In this document: piece after piece, positions 22,195 through 31,987 of the stretch
Layout: the number at the start of each line of letters is the position of its first letter
Numbering within the stretch: the stretch's first letter is position 1
Origin: Thermomucor indicae-seudaticae
Taxonomy: Eukaryota > Mucoromycota > Mucoromycetes > Mucorales > Lichtheimiaceae
Length of the DNA: 51,936 nucleotides
Assembly (NCBI GenBank): GCA_000787465.1
Contig: JSYX01000077.1
Span: 1 to 51,936 of the forward strand
Direction of reading: 5' to 3'
Program-made: the position numbers and the translations under genes
The notes under the pieces: generated by a model
What the model saw: the letters and a program-made list of their open reading frames with translations, nothing else
Told to the model about the DNA's origin: nothing
The model's database searches: none

Positions 22195-22813
22195 ACCGGA
22201 CCGCAAAAGGCGCGATAACGCGTGTTCTGTTCTAGATATGGTGGACTTTGTCCAAGAGAGTGATTCGATCTGCGCACTGACTTGAAAATGTACCGATACC
22301 CGATAAGTTCACGCATATACTGTATGACCTCAGATCCTATCCACAGCATGCCAGTAACCTACTTCCGCGCGGCGTGTCTGTCAGTGATGGCATGGCTGTC
22401 GCGTCAAGAATTGCCACCCGCACGTTACTATTTGTTCAAACACACTGACATTGTTCCTTTCGTTCTGTTATCCAAAGCATCTTTGTCCTCCTTGTCACGA
22501 ACACCATCGGGACCAGAGCAACCAGTATTCAAGTTTCCGTCATGGAATCGTTCATTTTGTATGCACATATCCGCGCGAAAACATTCAATTCGCCTCTACA
22601 TCAAACTTGACCCTCCGTGTCAGTAACAGCCGTATCGAGCTATGGTGTTACAACGCACTGTATACTATTGCGCGGGACTTGGACACAGTTGCACATGTTG
22701 CAGGTACCACAAGATGGCTTTTTGGCGGTTTGTCCGCGGTTAAAGTTGCTTTATGGATTAAGAATTACCACGTTTCGCGTGTAAGAGAAGAGATCCTAAG
22801 CAAAAAGGAATGA
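22195..22813 (+). pseudogene. Decayed copy of an unrecognised gene family
   Basis: Coding-like blocks on the plus strand lie in shifted frames: VDFVQES near 22240, then DLRSYPQHASNLLPRG and SDGMAVASRIATR near 22325-22425. A last block has NSRIELWCYNALYTIARD and runs to a stop at 22813 (EEILSKKE). The first two blocks are repeated at 26143-26450 and the last resembles the minus-strand ORF at 12097. Between blocks the frames conflict or meet stops, so the copy looks disabled unless introns I cannot place remove them. Function unknown. Confidence 0.45.
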
Positions 22814-22920
22814 GGATGGGGTATGAACGGGACTTTGTGATTGTATAACAGAAGAGAGAGAGAGAAAGGGCACTCTCATGGTGATGGGAATGCTCAACCA
22901 ATAAAAAACGAAAGCCGACG

Positions 22921-24643
22921 TTATATTCCCCTCGATGAATCGTTCATGAGACTTGTTCGCGAAGAGTAGGTCATATGGTCGATGGCTGACTCTTCTTCGT
23001 ACACCGTTGGTGCCTCCTTGTGCTTTTTGTGCATTGGCCTAGGCGGTACGGGCAAACCGGTCCGAAGAGGAATATCACTGATGTCGTTATTTGCAGCGTC
23101 GTCAAGAAAGCTCGTGCCGAACTGTTGCGAAAGGACAGGCTGAAAGGCTTCCATTTGATGTTGCTGTTTTAAGTCTTCGATCGCTCCATGGCTGAGAGGT
23201 GTCTGTGAGTGTTCGTGGCTGTCTGGAGCGCGTGCCGCCGAAGCATAATCGGTTTCGTAGGCGTTGCCGGACGACTTTTCCCCGGAGGACGTCTTACCAA
23301 ATTTCAAAAGGCTGCCACCATTGGTGTTAGGACTAGAGGGAGGGATCAAGACAGTCAGTTATCAGGGTAGCCGCTGATGATAATATAAAACAGGGCATAC
23401 TTGAAGATCACGGCGATCTCGACGCAGAAACATGCAGCCTGACCTAGATAGGTCCAAACGGCAGACAATACAATTTGACCCGGTGTGCTCGTCAAAATCC
23501 GATGGCGCAATATACCGAAAAGAATGCATTGGACAGCAAAAAGCATCAGACACAGTGCGATCGTGCCCATCACAGCGCGTATCTGTTTGCACGAAATACG
23601 TGTTAATTAAGGTATACACATGCAAGAAACCATAGCAAACTCGAAGAGCGAACCTTGAAAATACCGGTTTTGATGGCGTCGTATCGGGGGCCTCCAGGGG
23701 CAATCTTGCCCAGATGGCCGTTCAAGATGTGCACAAGTTTTGTACCCGAAAATAAGACGGCCACAGTAAGATTGCAGCAGTGGACAAACCAAAGAACGTA
23801 GTGGGTCCGTGCAAGAGCGTCTGCCACGTACTGGTTATGATACGACATAGCGCCCGTTGCTAAGGCAATAGGAATATTGACGATAAACGGTGCTAAGAAA
23901 ATGGTTGAGCCGATGATATCAACCACTAACGGGGAAGGCAGCCATCCGTTGGAAATGGCTTTATGGCTCTATCAGCAAAACTCACACGTTAGCACGTTGC
24001 CGCGTTCCGAAAACTTAGTTTTTTCCCGACATACATCTGCTAATGTCTGTGCAATACCAACAAGATACAAGGCAAACCCTCCGTACCCAAACGGCCAGGA
24101 AAATTCAAACATAACTAAAGGGAGTGGTACAAAGGTGAGATATCTTGTATCTTCAACACGTCGATCTTTTTTACATTTACATTCTCTGGCTATGTTGTTG
24201 TTCGCTGCCACGCCTGCGACGAGGAACGCCGAAGTGAGGAGACGCACTGCAGTGAATAGCTAATCTGTCATCCAACCTGCAAGTGCACGCCTAGTGTAAC
24301 TTACAAAAGTTGAAAATCGTAAGTTGCAAGAGCATGCAGTCGATTGGTTTTGGTCGCAAGCAACCCTTTGATGAATTCAGTTCAAAGAATCGATGCCCTT
24401 TGATAATCACACGATCGAACAAAATGATTGCTCCTATCAACGTATCGTTCGTCTCAGTTAAACTCGCCAAAGGTGTCGTAGCATGTTCGTACCCGTGAGC
24501 GTCACTAGAGCCGAGAACGCAACGTTGACGACATTAATTATGTACAGAGCATGCTCTTCTTCGCAGTCGTATATTTTGATTCTCCAATCGCAGTGGCATT
24601 TGCCGTCGACACATATGTAATTATATTGAAAGGATTCATCCAT
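22921..24643 (-). CDS. Seven-helix membrane protein, unknown ligand or substrate
   Basis: Six exons on the minus strand: 24643-24493, 24433-24305, 24246-24035, 23968-23654, 23582-23401, 23332-22921. All phases agree, giving 466 aa. A short N-terminus with clustered cysteines (CVDGKCHCDW, YDCEEEHA) is followed by about seven hydrophobic segments, e.g. NVVNVAFSALVTLTGAIILF, EFSWPFGYGGFALYLVGIAQ, LWFVHCCNLTVAVLFSG and AVWTYLGQAACFCVEIAVIF. The ~130-residue C-terminal tail is hydrophilic, Ser/Pro-rich and likely cytosolic. The topology suits a receptor or transporter-like protein of the plasma membrane or endomembranes; I cannot name the family. Confidence 0.8.
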
Positions 24644-24961
24644 TAAGTAGAAAGGGGGATATACGAAATACAAGGGAAAGGAAAAAGTGACAGAAGGAAG
24701 AGAGCAGACTCCCTATTTAAAGAGAGAAAGCAAAAGTCTTGCCGGCCTCTTTCGACATGGTCTTGCACAGAACTGATGTGGGACATGCTCCCTTTTCTCA
24801 CAGGGAACATGGCTGTGTTTCGTCGGCGCTGTCAAAAGAAGGTTGGATAACGGACGGGGTGCACATCGATCTATCTACATTGGTGTTCGCTAAAAAAGTT
24901 TATGGTATGCCTGCTGCATTTCCTTCTCCATGTCGAGAACACTGGCTATGAACACAAATAA
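24644..24961. other. Promoter region, no gene
   Basis: Holds the minus-strand leader of the seven-helix gene, including a TTTAAATA element near 24715. No supportable ORF. Confidence 0.4.
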
Positions 24962-25562
24962 ATGTCCTTGTCCTTTCCGTGAGTCTACATAACCATTCTA
25001 TAGGTACGGATTCACGTCAGTTGTGTCCGGTGGCCACAGAACAGGCAATTGCGTTGCATTTGGCCACATGTTTACAACTTGATCCGCTTTCTCTCTCTAT
25101 CTCTCTCTCATTGACGAGAATCTCCGCCAGGTATTGCATGGGTTACCAAGAACTTCAACGTTGCTCTCAAGCACGTTGCCAGAAGGAACAATATACCCGA
25201 TTTGGTAGCGCTCACCAAAGATCTGTTCTTTGCGAACTTGATCCTTTACTCAACACGCAGTCATGCAAAAAAGCAATAACCAGGACCATATCCCGTGGAA
25301 TGAAGAAGCGGTCCTGGCGAAAAACATGTCGCAGCTGGACATCGATCTGCTTGCGGCAACCCAAATTTTCAGTTTCAGATTGCACAAGAGACATGTCTCT
25401 TCTGGACGTTTGCTTGAGAGCTCCTATAGTGAAGAGTCCAGAGCGCCCCTCCCCCCTTCTTTCTCCGTGCCGGCAGAAACGTGGAAGTTCTTTTATTCTC
25501 GAAAGAAAATTTGGCGGCAAAGGTATGGGGTGGGGGACCTAGATAACAAAATGGAAGCGTAA
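24962..25562 (+). pseudogene. Candidate broken gene, unknown product
   Basis: After an intron-like 3' end at 25130 the frame reads AWVTKNFNVALKHVARRN and DLVALTKDLFFANLILYSTR, then stops just after an A6 run at 25265. The next frame, entered by dropping one A, continues SNNQDHIPWNEEAVLAKN and LDIDLLAATQIFSFRLHK to 25562. Both halves look coding, so a single extra A is likely. A short 5' exon (MSLSFP at 24962) would need a 25-nt intron and is doubtful. Family unknown. Confidence 0.35.
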
Positions 25563-25715
25563 AAAATAGGATGCTGGCCGTGTTGAAGCTATATTAAGAC
25601 ACGCCAAGATATTGGATGGTCCCTTTTAAAAATTGCGCTCATGGAAAAATAGTTCAGCGCCTCTGACAAACACCTTTGCTCTGGATCTCAATTTCTTTTC
25701 GCCCGTTAGTCTGGA

Positions 25716-26138
25716 ATGTCAGCAGCTTTCTTCGCGGGATGCACCAAAAAGGCTAAGACAGAAGTCGTGCAAGTTGTCTGTCCGGTTAGCAGCAGCGGCG
25801 GACCATCGCCTTGGACCATCGCCTTGGACCATGCTCTTGGCTTCTGCTACGATACTTGTTTGGTCCTGCATGTCTGAACAACAGGTCATTTTCTGTATTT
25901 TGAAAAGGCAGAACCTTTGTTGACAAGAGAATGTCGCATCTTGTATGATACAGCTGTAGGACTCCATGGCGCAGCCGCGGGACGAAAGCTCATGAGTGGG
26001 ACAACACTGGTGAAACGAGCCTTTGACGTGTTTACCGTTCCGAAAGAAGACATTGACTTGAGTGATACGTATAGTTTGAACTCATTCACTAATATCGTTA
26101 ACCTGACGGTGCTGGCGCTGTCTGTATGGCTTGAGTAA
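25716..26138 (+). pseudogene. 140-codon ORF interrupted by one TGA
   Basis: From ATG 25716 (MSAAFFAGCTKKAK) a single frame reads through to a stop at 26138 (LALSVWLE), with one in-frame TGA at 25875-25877. Both sides look coding (WTIALDHALGFCYDTCL before, KLMSGTTLVKRAFDVFTVPK after). A GGACCATCGCCTT-type tandem duplication lies at 25800-25830. A recent nonsense mutation is the simple reading. Stop-codon readthrough, or removal of a 36-nt GT..AG segment around the stop, would be alternatives. Family unknown. Confidence 0.45.
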
Positions 26139-26142
26139 TCAC

Positions 26143-26450
26143 TCATCGGCCCGCAAAAGGCGCGAAACACCTTTTACGCGTGTACTCTCCTCGAGCGCGC
26201 ACCTTCTTCGTTTCATATTTAGTGAAGTTTGTCCAGGAGAGCGTCCCATCTCGCAATGAGAACGGTCTCTGCGCAAAAACTTGAAAGTGGCTATAATAGC
26301 CCATAGGTTCATGCGTGACCTCGAATCCTGTCCACAGCATGCGGAATCAATTTCGAGCACAGATGGCATGGCTGTCGCGTCAAAGACTGCCACGCGAAGG
26401 TTCTATTTGTTTCTGAAACCACTTGCTTTGAAAGACCCGTTGCTTCTTAA
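26143..26450 (+). repeat. Second copy of the 22.2-kb family segment
   Basis: Shares CCGCAAAAGGCGCGA, the block encoding FVQES, the CCACAGCATGC block and the segment encoding DGMAVAS..ATR with 22205-22430, in the same order and orientation. The reading MRDLESCPQHAES..STDGMAVASKTATRR continues to a stop near 26460. It is diverged and not intact. It lies directly after the interrupted ORF at 25716. Confidence 0.6.
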
Positions 26451-27285
26451 AAGTTATTAATAGGTAATGTTGTAGATTTTCTAGTACTCTCGCTGCATAA
26501 TATGCAGCAACGTTTCAACAAAACGAGAGCAGGCAAAGCCACACACGGAGGACGGCCATCAAAGAGACGTCGACGACAACCACGCAACAAGAATTAACTG
26601 AAAACATGCAGTGCGAAAAAAGGGCGTCCTGGAAATCAACAATGCGGTATTTCGAAAAGTCGACAGGATATGTATTGAGATGATTGTCCCGTGGCCAGAA
26701 TTGAAGCTCGTCTACGCCTGGGCGGCAGAAGAACGCAAGATCGTTTAAACAGACGTTGTTGTATCCAAGCGTACTTTAGCAACAAGTACAATGGATATAG
26801 GCTTGTACTTTGGTCTCAGTAGCGCACGTGTTGCATGTTTCTGGTGGAGTGGACCCCCCTCATTTGGATACGGAGCATTGGATACCTCTGTTACCATTGT
26901 GAATCACTTGAGACAAGCTGAGAACATAGAAAGTTATAAATAGGGTGTACGTAGGATTGGACATAATAAAGGTCTCACAGATTCCTGGTTCCTTCATTTT
27001 GTGATATTTCAGCATCTAAACAAAAGCGAGCCATACAAAGACGGGATAGTTATCTAGCCGTGGATTCCGTCCGTTCTTCAGAAGAGTGCCCGCTCAAGGA
27101 CAGCATGGCACATTGTCGCAAGTGGGATGTATCGTCTTTTGGTTGTCAAAATGAAATCGATCGTCTATCTGTCGTCAAAGTGAATTTGTCGTCTATCTGT
27201 TGTCAACGTCGATCAGTTCATTGTTTACTTGCAATGTTCTTTGTCATGGGCCCGATACTGCGTGGATATTGTATGCATCCAGTAC
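26451..27285. other. Stretch without a supportable gene
   Basis: A short basic ORF (GRPSKRRRRQPRNKN near 26550-26596) ends here and might be a terminal exon of the preceding decayed locus. Near 27140-27210 a phrase, CGTCTATCTGT(C/T)GTCAA, occurs twice. Nothing else is supportable. Confidence 0.35.
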
Positions 27286-27297
27286 GTGACCATCATG
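27286..27297 (+). promoter_or_regulatory. 12-bp promoter element shared by two six-cysteine peptide genes
   Basis: GTGACCATCATG lies 41 bp ahead of the TATA box of copy B and recurs at 28537-28548, 27 bp ahead of the TATA box of copy A. Flanking sequence is otherwise diverged. It may be a regulatory site or a remnant of the duplicated promoter. Confidence 0.45.
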
Positions 27298-27326
27298 GGT
27301 CTCTCCGGAAACAATGAACCGTTTTG

Positions 27327-27336
27327 TATATAAAAA
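27327..27336 (+). promoter_or_regulatory. TATA box of six-cysteine peptide copy B
   Basis: TATATAAAAA, 69 bp ahead of ATG 27396. Confidence 0.65.
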
Positions 27337-27395
27337 CTGCGCGGTTATGTTATTGTTAAAGTCGTCAAATTCATACATATTCCTTCTGCCTCAAC

Positions 27396-27710
27396 ATGCG
27401 CTTTTTGATTGCTGCCCTCGTTCTTTGTATTGCTCTGGGTGTCAATGGCTTGCCAGTTCACGAAAACAAGAATGGCCTGAAGATTTTCCTGGACGGCTCG
27501 GTATGTAAATAATAATAACCATAGTTTGGCCCAAGAAGCTCCGTAGGTAGGACTAACGTCCTTCTGTTTGCCATGTTCCGACTATAGGGTTACTGTGTTC
27601 TTCCAGTCGGATGTCCGCAAAGCGTACAATGCGAGACAGGACTTGGCGCGGTGCAGAGGAACGGCTGTTGGCTCTGCTGCACTGACCACTTTCGTCATCA
27701 AAAAGCATAA
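27396..27710 (+). CDS. Six-cysteine secreted peptide, copy B
   Basis: Exon 1 (27396-27500) encodes MRFLIAALVLCIALGVNG, a clear signal peptide, and a short pro-segment. Exon 2 (27588-27710) encodes the cysteine domain, C-x5-C-x5-C-x11-C-x2-C-C, and a short basic tail. The junction is phase 0 and begins with Gly, exactly as in copies A and C. The product is 75 aa, so the mature domain is about 40 aa with probably three disulfides. It would be secreted; antimicrobial, signalling or host-interaction roles are possible but not shown by the sequence. Confidence 0.78.
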
Positions 27711-28536
27711 GGATGCTCATCAACAGTCATGCTGTTTCCCTGATATAAAAAACGTCTTGTATACAGCACGTGATCCTGGAATAAGATTCCATTACATGCA
27801 CTTGGCACAACCTTTGCTGGATAATATGTATTTGTCTTTTAAAGAATAAAGCTGGTCTTGTTTTACGCAAGGCCTAATGTTGTTTTTGCATCTACCAGAG
27901 AAAGAAGCATCCCTTTTACTGCATGTTCCCACTCATCGTTGTACTTTATCTGCGCAGAAAACGCGATATATTGACAGACTCTATGACAGAAAAATGCGAT
28001 GGTTATATCAAGTGTACATACGTCTGGAAAAAAACAAATCGGTTATTCACAGGTCGATGGGTATATGAAACATATCGATTTATCAAATAGCTACATGCAA
28101 CGTATTCTCATGAATTTCAAGGTGTTGTGTCCCAGCGGCAACACGGCGGCTAAACTTCAGAGCTCCAGGACGATCGATTTGTTGGATCTTGGTGTTGGTC
28201 GTCAACAGGTGAATGAATCCGTGAGTTTGATAATACGAGGCGGTGTTAACTCCTTGTCAACTTGTTACAATTGCGTGCTAGCTCAACCAATAGGCTATGG
28301 CGTGCTCAGGCTAGCTTGCTTGATCGCTCTTTTTCTTCAGAAGATTATTTACATGAACCTCGGTTTGCTTCCTTGAGCTGTGGTAAAAAAGATGGGGAGC
28401 AGCGGACAACCATATGTGGATGACGGGTATACGAGCTTTTCATGCTCGATGCATATAATGGGGACCCAATGTTTGGTCGTGTTTTAACGTCCTCCTGAAT
28501 CCAATAATACTATTTATTCTGCGGATCGACGTTCAT
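27711..28536. other. Intergenic between peptide copies B and A
   Basis: Two weak frames (27877-28068 and 28069-28376) lack domain features. I see no gene. Confidence 0.4.
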
Positions 28537-28548
28537 GTGACCATCATG
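28537..28548 (+). promoter_or_regulatory. 12-bp promoter element, second occurrence
   Basis: GTGACCATCATG, identical to 27286-27297, here 27 bp ahead of the TATA box of copy A. Confidence 0.45.
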
Positions 28549-28563
28549 CATGTCGCTTTGCCG

Positions 28564-28572
28564 TATATAAAA
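28564..28572 (+). promoter_or_regulatory. TATA box of six-cysteine peptide copy A
   Basis: TATATAAAA, 52 bp ahead of ATG 28616. Confidence 0.65.
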
Positions 28573-28615
28573 GCTGCTGCTTTGGTTATGGACTAACCAA
28601 ACTCCACTTCTCAAG

Positions 28616-28905
28616 ATGCGCTTTTCGATTGCTGCTGCTGCTGCTTTCACTCTTTGCGTTGCTCTGGGTGTGAATGGCTTGCCAGCCTACGATGAAAGCC
28701 GGAATAACCTGCAGGCTCGGCAGGGCCGCCCGGTAATTCTCATATATCTACCTAACCGCGCCGACACGCCCGGGAAACTAAATGATGCCCTTTTTGTCCA
28801 CAGGGTGTCTGTTGGCTCGTTTGCTTCCCCGAACAACTAAATTGTCCCACAGGATTTCACGCGGAAAAACAAGGAGATTGTTGGACCTGCTGCTTCACCG
28901 TCTGA
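28616..28905 (+). CDS. Six-cysteine secreted peptide, copy A
   Basis: Exon 1 (28616-28732) encodes a signal peptide with an alanine-rich core (MRFSIAAAAAFTLCVALG) and a pro-segment ending near LQARQ. Exon 2 (28804-28905) gives the cysteine domain, C-x3-C-x6-C-x11-C-x2-C-C, ending in a CC pair two residues after CW. The product is 72 aa. The intron divides the pro-part from the mature domain at a phase-0 Gly codon in all three copies. Copy A is closest to copy C at 21671. A small secreted disulfide-rich peptide of unknown activity. Confidence 0.8.
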
Positions 28906-29200
28906 CTAGGATAACAACGCTTTTTAACAATAGTCCATATATTACTATGTTTTAAACGAAAAGCCTGTTTTACGAATATGTGATCCTGAAATAAGACTGC
29001 GGATATAACCCTGTTGTGTGCTAAACTTAAAGGCGCCTTTGCATGTAATTCGGCAGCAATCTAGTTTCCATATAGGTGATTAGGCTAGTCTCTCCTGAAC
29101 CGGCGTCTATCTATAGAGTAATACTGATGGAATACATACAGAACGGCATCGAGGGTTCTTTGACTGTGTAGATGTAAGTGTCAGGGTGCACGCTATGAGT

Positions 29201-30017
29201 CTAGACGGATGCTGGAGCATCCGATAGCTTGTATCCCTGACTGGCTAGGTGGGTGGTCGAGTTGAGGACCTCGATGATTCCCTGATGCGGCGTCTCTTGT
29301 GGAATACGAATACGGGTCACTGCGGTATTACCATGATTACCGCGGGCGACGTTGTTCAAGAAACAGGACGGATCCACAGTATACCCAGCCTCTTCGATCC
29401 ACCATTGGGAAAGGGTCTTCAAGGGCCCACCATGTGTTACGACGAGGATATGTTTCTGGCCTTGCGACAGAGCTTCGGATACTATGTCTCGGTAAGCATT
29501 GATGACTCGGGTGTTGAAGTCTTGCAGGGACTCTCCACCGCACTGTTGAACAAAGGAGTCATGGTCGAGACCTTGGTTGGCAGACTCGCTTAGGAGATAG
29601 GCGATGGGTTTCCCTGTCAGGCTACCAAAGGCGCGTTCGCGTAGATCGGTGCGACAAGACATTGGTATATTCGGGTGGAACTCTAGAATTGCGTCTGCCG
29701 TCTTGATCGGCTCAACAAAGGTTTCTTTCCCATTGTTGGCAAGCCTCTTCCCCCCACTTACCTGCTTGCACCGCTGCAAGTCGCTACAATAGACGCCGTC
29801 AAAGTCTTCGTCTGCAAGTCTTTTGGCAACCAGCGAAGCCTGTTTTATGCCTGTCGCGTTCAGCACAGTCTCTAAGAGAAGGAAGGCTCGCGATCAATCT
29901 CGCAGTTCCTGTTTTTTTTCCATTTAGACGACGATTATTACCCGATTGTCCTTGCAACCATCGCTCAACATTGGCGTCGGTATTGCCATGTCGAACCAGA
30001 GTAATGGTTAGCGGCAT
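29201..30017 (-). CDS. Histidine phosphatase (phosphoglycerate-mutase-like/TIGAR-like)
   Basis: Three exons on the minus strand: 30017-29942, 29871-29762, 29701-29201, giving 228 aa. The catalytic motif LVRHGNTDAN holds the phospho-accepting His near residue 9, ERAFGSLTGKP supplies the acid/base Glu, and VVTHGGPLKT the second His. Family members remove phosphate from small metabolites such as fructose-2,6-bisphosphate, from phosphoglycerates or from other substrates; the substrate cannot be read here. The second intron is 60 nt, in frame and free of stops, so its retention would insert 20 residues (VSGGKRL..) after DLQRCKQ instead of truncating the protein. Confidence 0.88.
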
Positions 30018-30511
30018 GTGGGGCGAAATTCTTGTCCGTCACAAATACAGTAAAGGTTCTGCGTACGACCTCAATTTGTCCTCCAGCTTAGACAGACAAA
30101 AAGTACACAGTAAGCTATGTTGTGGTTATTACTTCGAAAGTCTGCTGCGAGCAAGTGAAATAAAGGTCTTTTGGTCAAAACATGTTGCCAGTACGTTATG
30201 TTCAATACGCGTGGACAATCCGAGGGCCGTCGAAGGGCAGACCACGTTATAGGAAACCAAGGCAATTATCACGTATTTTCGGCATCCATGGCAACAGGGA
30301 CAGCTTAGAGTGCGGTAAAACAAGCAATTCCATCAGCCATGATGCCAAACAAACAACCATATGCTTTTTTACACACTGCTCTTACGCATAATCTATTACG
30401 CAACCAGTCGCACGCACAGATGCATACCATAGCTGTATGCAGCGCTTAAGATTTTTATATCATGGTGTAATGTGTTCAAGAAGGGCGCAAAATTTATTGA
30501 AAAGGATGTAT
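30018..30511. other. Intergenic, no gene seen
   Basis: Upstream region of the phosphatase and downstream region of the W2 gene. Short frames only. Confidence 0.5.
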
Positions 30512-31987
30512 TTACAAATTAAGGCGTACAGTCTTTTTTGGCTTTTTCACTGTAGCCGTTGGTGTGGGGATGTCGCATTTACATGTATTGGTATCGGTGG
30601 TGGAGGTTACCTGGTCAAACTGACAGGCGCAGTACTTTCGGTCGTCATCAAGCATATCATCTACGAGTCGTGTTTCGTCCATGTCGTCGTCAAATCCTTC
30701 GTCGTCTCCCTGGATCACCGTGTCGCTGCTGGCGCCATCGTCATCATCTTCTTCCTCTCCGTCGTCATCCTCAGATTCATCATCTTGATTCATCCACTCA
30801 ACAAACTTGCGTGTCACATCACGAAGTCGAATCGCTACCGTATTTGAGACAAAACCGTCATTGCTTTTTGAATGCCACCAATTGCTCACAGCGTCCGTGT
30901 CCACAATGTCGTATTTGTAAAGCATCACCAAGAGCCTGTGGTAATTATCAATGATGGGAGCCATTTCTTTGTTGTCGCGGTCTAACGTGCGTTCGGTTTC
31001 GCTCAAAAACTGATATTGATCAATATCGTCTTGCACATGCTGTTCTAGGATTGCTTTCCAGAACTGTAAAAAACCCGTCTGTACACCTGTCGTCATCAGA
31101 CTCGCAGCGCTTGCAGAATCAACACGTGCTGTGACCATGTCCCGTATCCAGACGATAAATGTGGTGGCCAGGGTGCGGAGAATAACTGGCGGAGACGGAT
31201 CATACTTGAGAAGCAGATCATCCAGCTCCAAGTTGGCACGTGCACTTGTCAGATTGGACACGATTGCCTGTCGCAAGTAAGACGCCGCAAGTTGTTCGAA
31301 CCGCTCATCATCGGTCAACCCATCCTCCTCCTCCTCGTCCTCTTCTTCTTCGCTATGATCATTGTCTTCGTGAGAAGACCCTCCTTCTTCTTCCTCGTCG
31401 CCCGCAACAGCAGGGGAGCACGGACCACTCGCTTTCGCATCTTCCAGCTGCTGAGTCAGCGTGTCAATTTTGTCGAGTAATTCAGCGATTTCGGATTCTG
31501 TTTTTTCGAGATATCGTTGATGGCACTCCTCGATATTCCTGCGGGATTCGCGTTCAATGCGGAGGTCGTTTTTCAGGATATCGACGCTGGAGCGCAAGTA
31601 AGCGTTTTCAGCGCGGAGGCGACGCACCTCCCGCAAAAGAACGTGATGTTGTGATTTTTTGCCATGGTGGTTCGTGTTTGACGCATTCCGGACCGGTGAC
31701 CCGGATCGTGACGAATCATCACAAGTTCCTGAGGACGCAGAAGAATATCCTTCCTCGCTGCTGCTGCTGCTGCTGCTGCTGCTATCATCCTGACGCTGCG
31801 GCATTGTCTGGTGATAGTAATGCAGGCGCAGTATATGACACGCCGGGGTGTAGTGCTCGCGGAAGTGAAAGCCAAGGCTGCTGCTTCGTATGATACCGAA
31901 TTTGGGCGAATAATAGGGCTGGCGAAGATCACGGTGAACGGCGTCGTACGGGTCGGTGAAATGAGGTCGGACAAGGATTGAGCGCAT
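30512..31987 (-). CDS. W2-domain protein with N-terminal coiled coil
   Basis: Single exon, 491 aa from ATG 31987. The order is: a disordered N-terminus with a nine-Ser run; a coiled coil at aa ~125-190 (LLREVRRLRAENAYLRSS.. and EIAELLDKIDTLTQQLED); a long acidic stretch; a W2-like helical domain at aa ~240-410 (QFWKAILEQHVQDDIDQYQF, HRLLVMLYKYDIVDTDAV, NWWHSK); an acidic linker; and a basic tail (VKKPKKTVRLNL). W2 domains end eIF2B-epsilon, eIF5 and eIF4G and bind eIF2-beta or related partners. The nucleotidyltransferase and hexapeptide parts of eIF2B-epsilon are absent, so this is a separate W2 protein, possibly a translation regulator. Confidence 0.8.
   Translation of the reverse strand: MRSILVRPHFTDPYDAVHRDLRQPYYSPKFGIIRSSSLGFHFREHYTPACHILRLHYYHQTMPQRQDDSSSSSSSSSEEGYSSASSGTCDDSSRSGSPVRNASNTNHHGKKSQHHVLLREVRRLRAENAYLRSSVDILKNDLRIERESRRNIEECHQRYLEKTESEIAELLDKIDTLTQQLEDAKASGPCSPAVAGDEEEEGGSSHEDNDHSEEEEDEEEEDGLTDDERFEQLAASYLRQAIVSNLTSARANLELDDLLLKYDPSPPVILRTLATTFIVWIRDMVTARVDSASAASLMTTGVQTGFLQFWKAILEQHVQDDIDQYQFLSETERTLDRDNKEMAPIIDNYHRLLVMLYKYDIVDTDAVSNWWHSKSNDGFVSNTVAIRLRDVTRKFVEWMNQDDESEDDDGEEEDDDDGASSDTVIQGDDEGFDDDMDETRLVDDMLDDDRKYCACQFDQVTSTTDTNTCKCDIPTPTATVKKPKKTVRLNL

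Noticed and set aside
24433..24492. Frame break in the seven-helix protein after exon 1
   Set aside because: Using the donor GTACGA with a TTTAACTGA branch site gives a 59-nt intron and an exact join, so the gene is intact.
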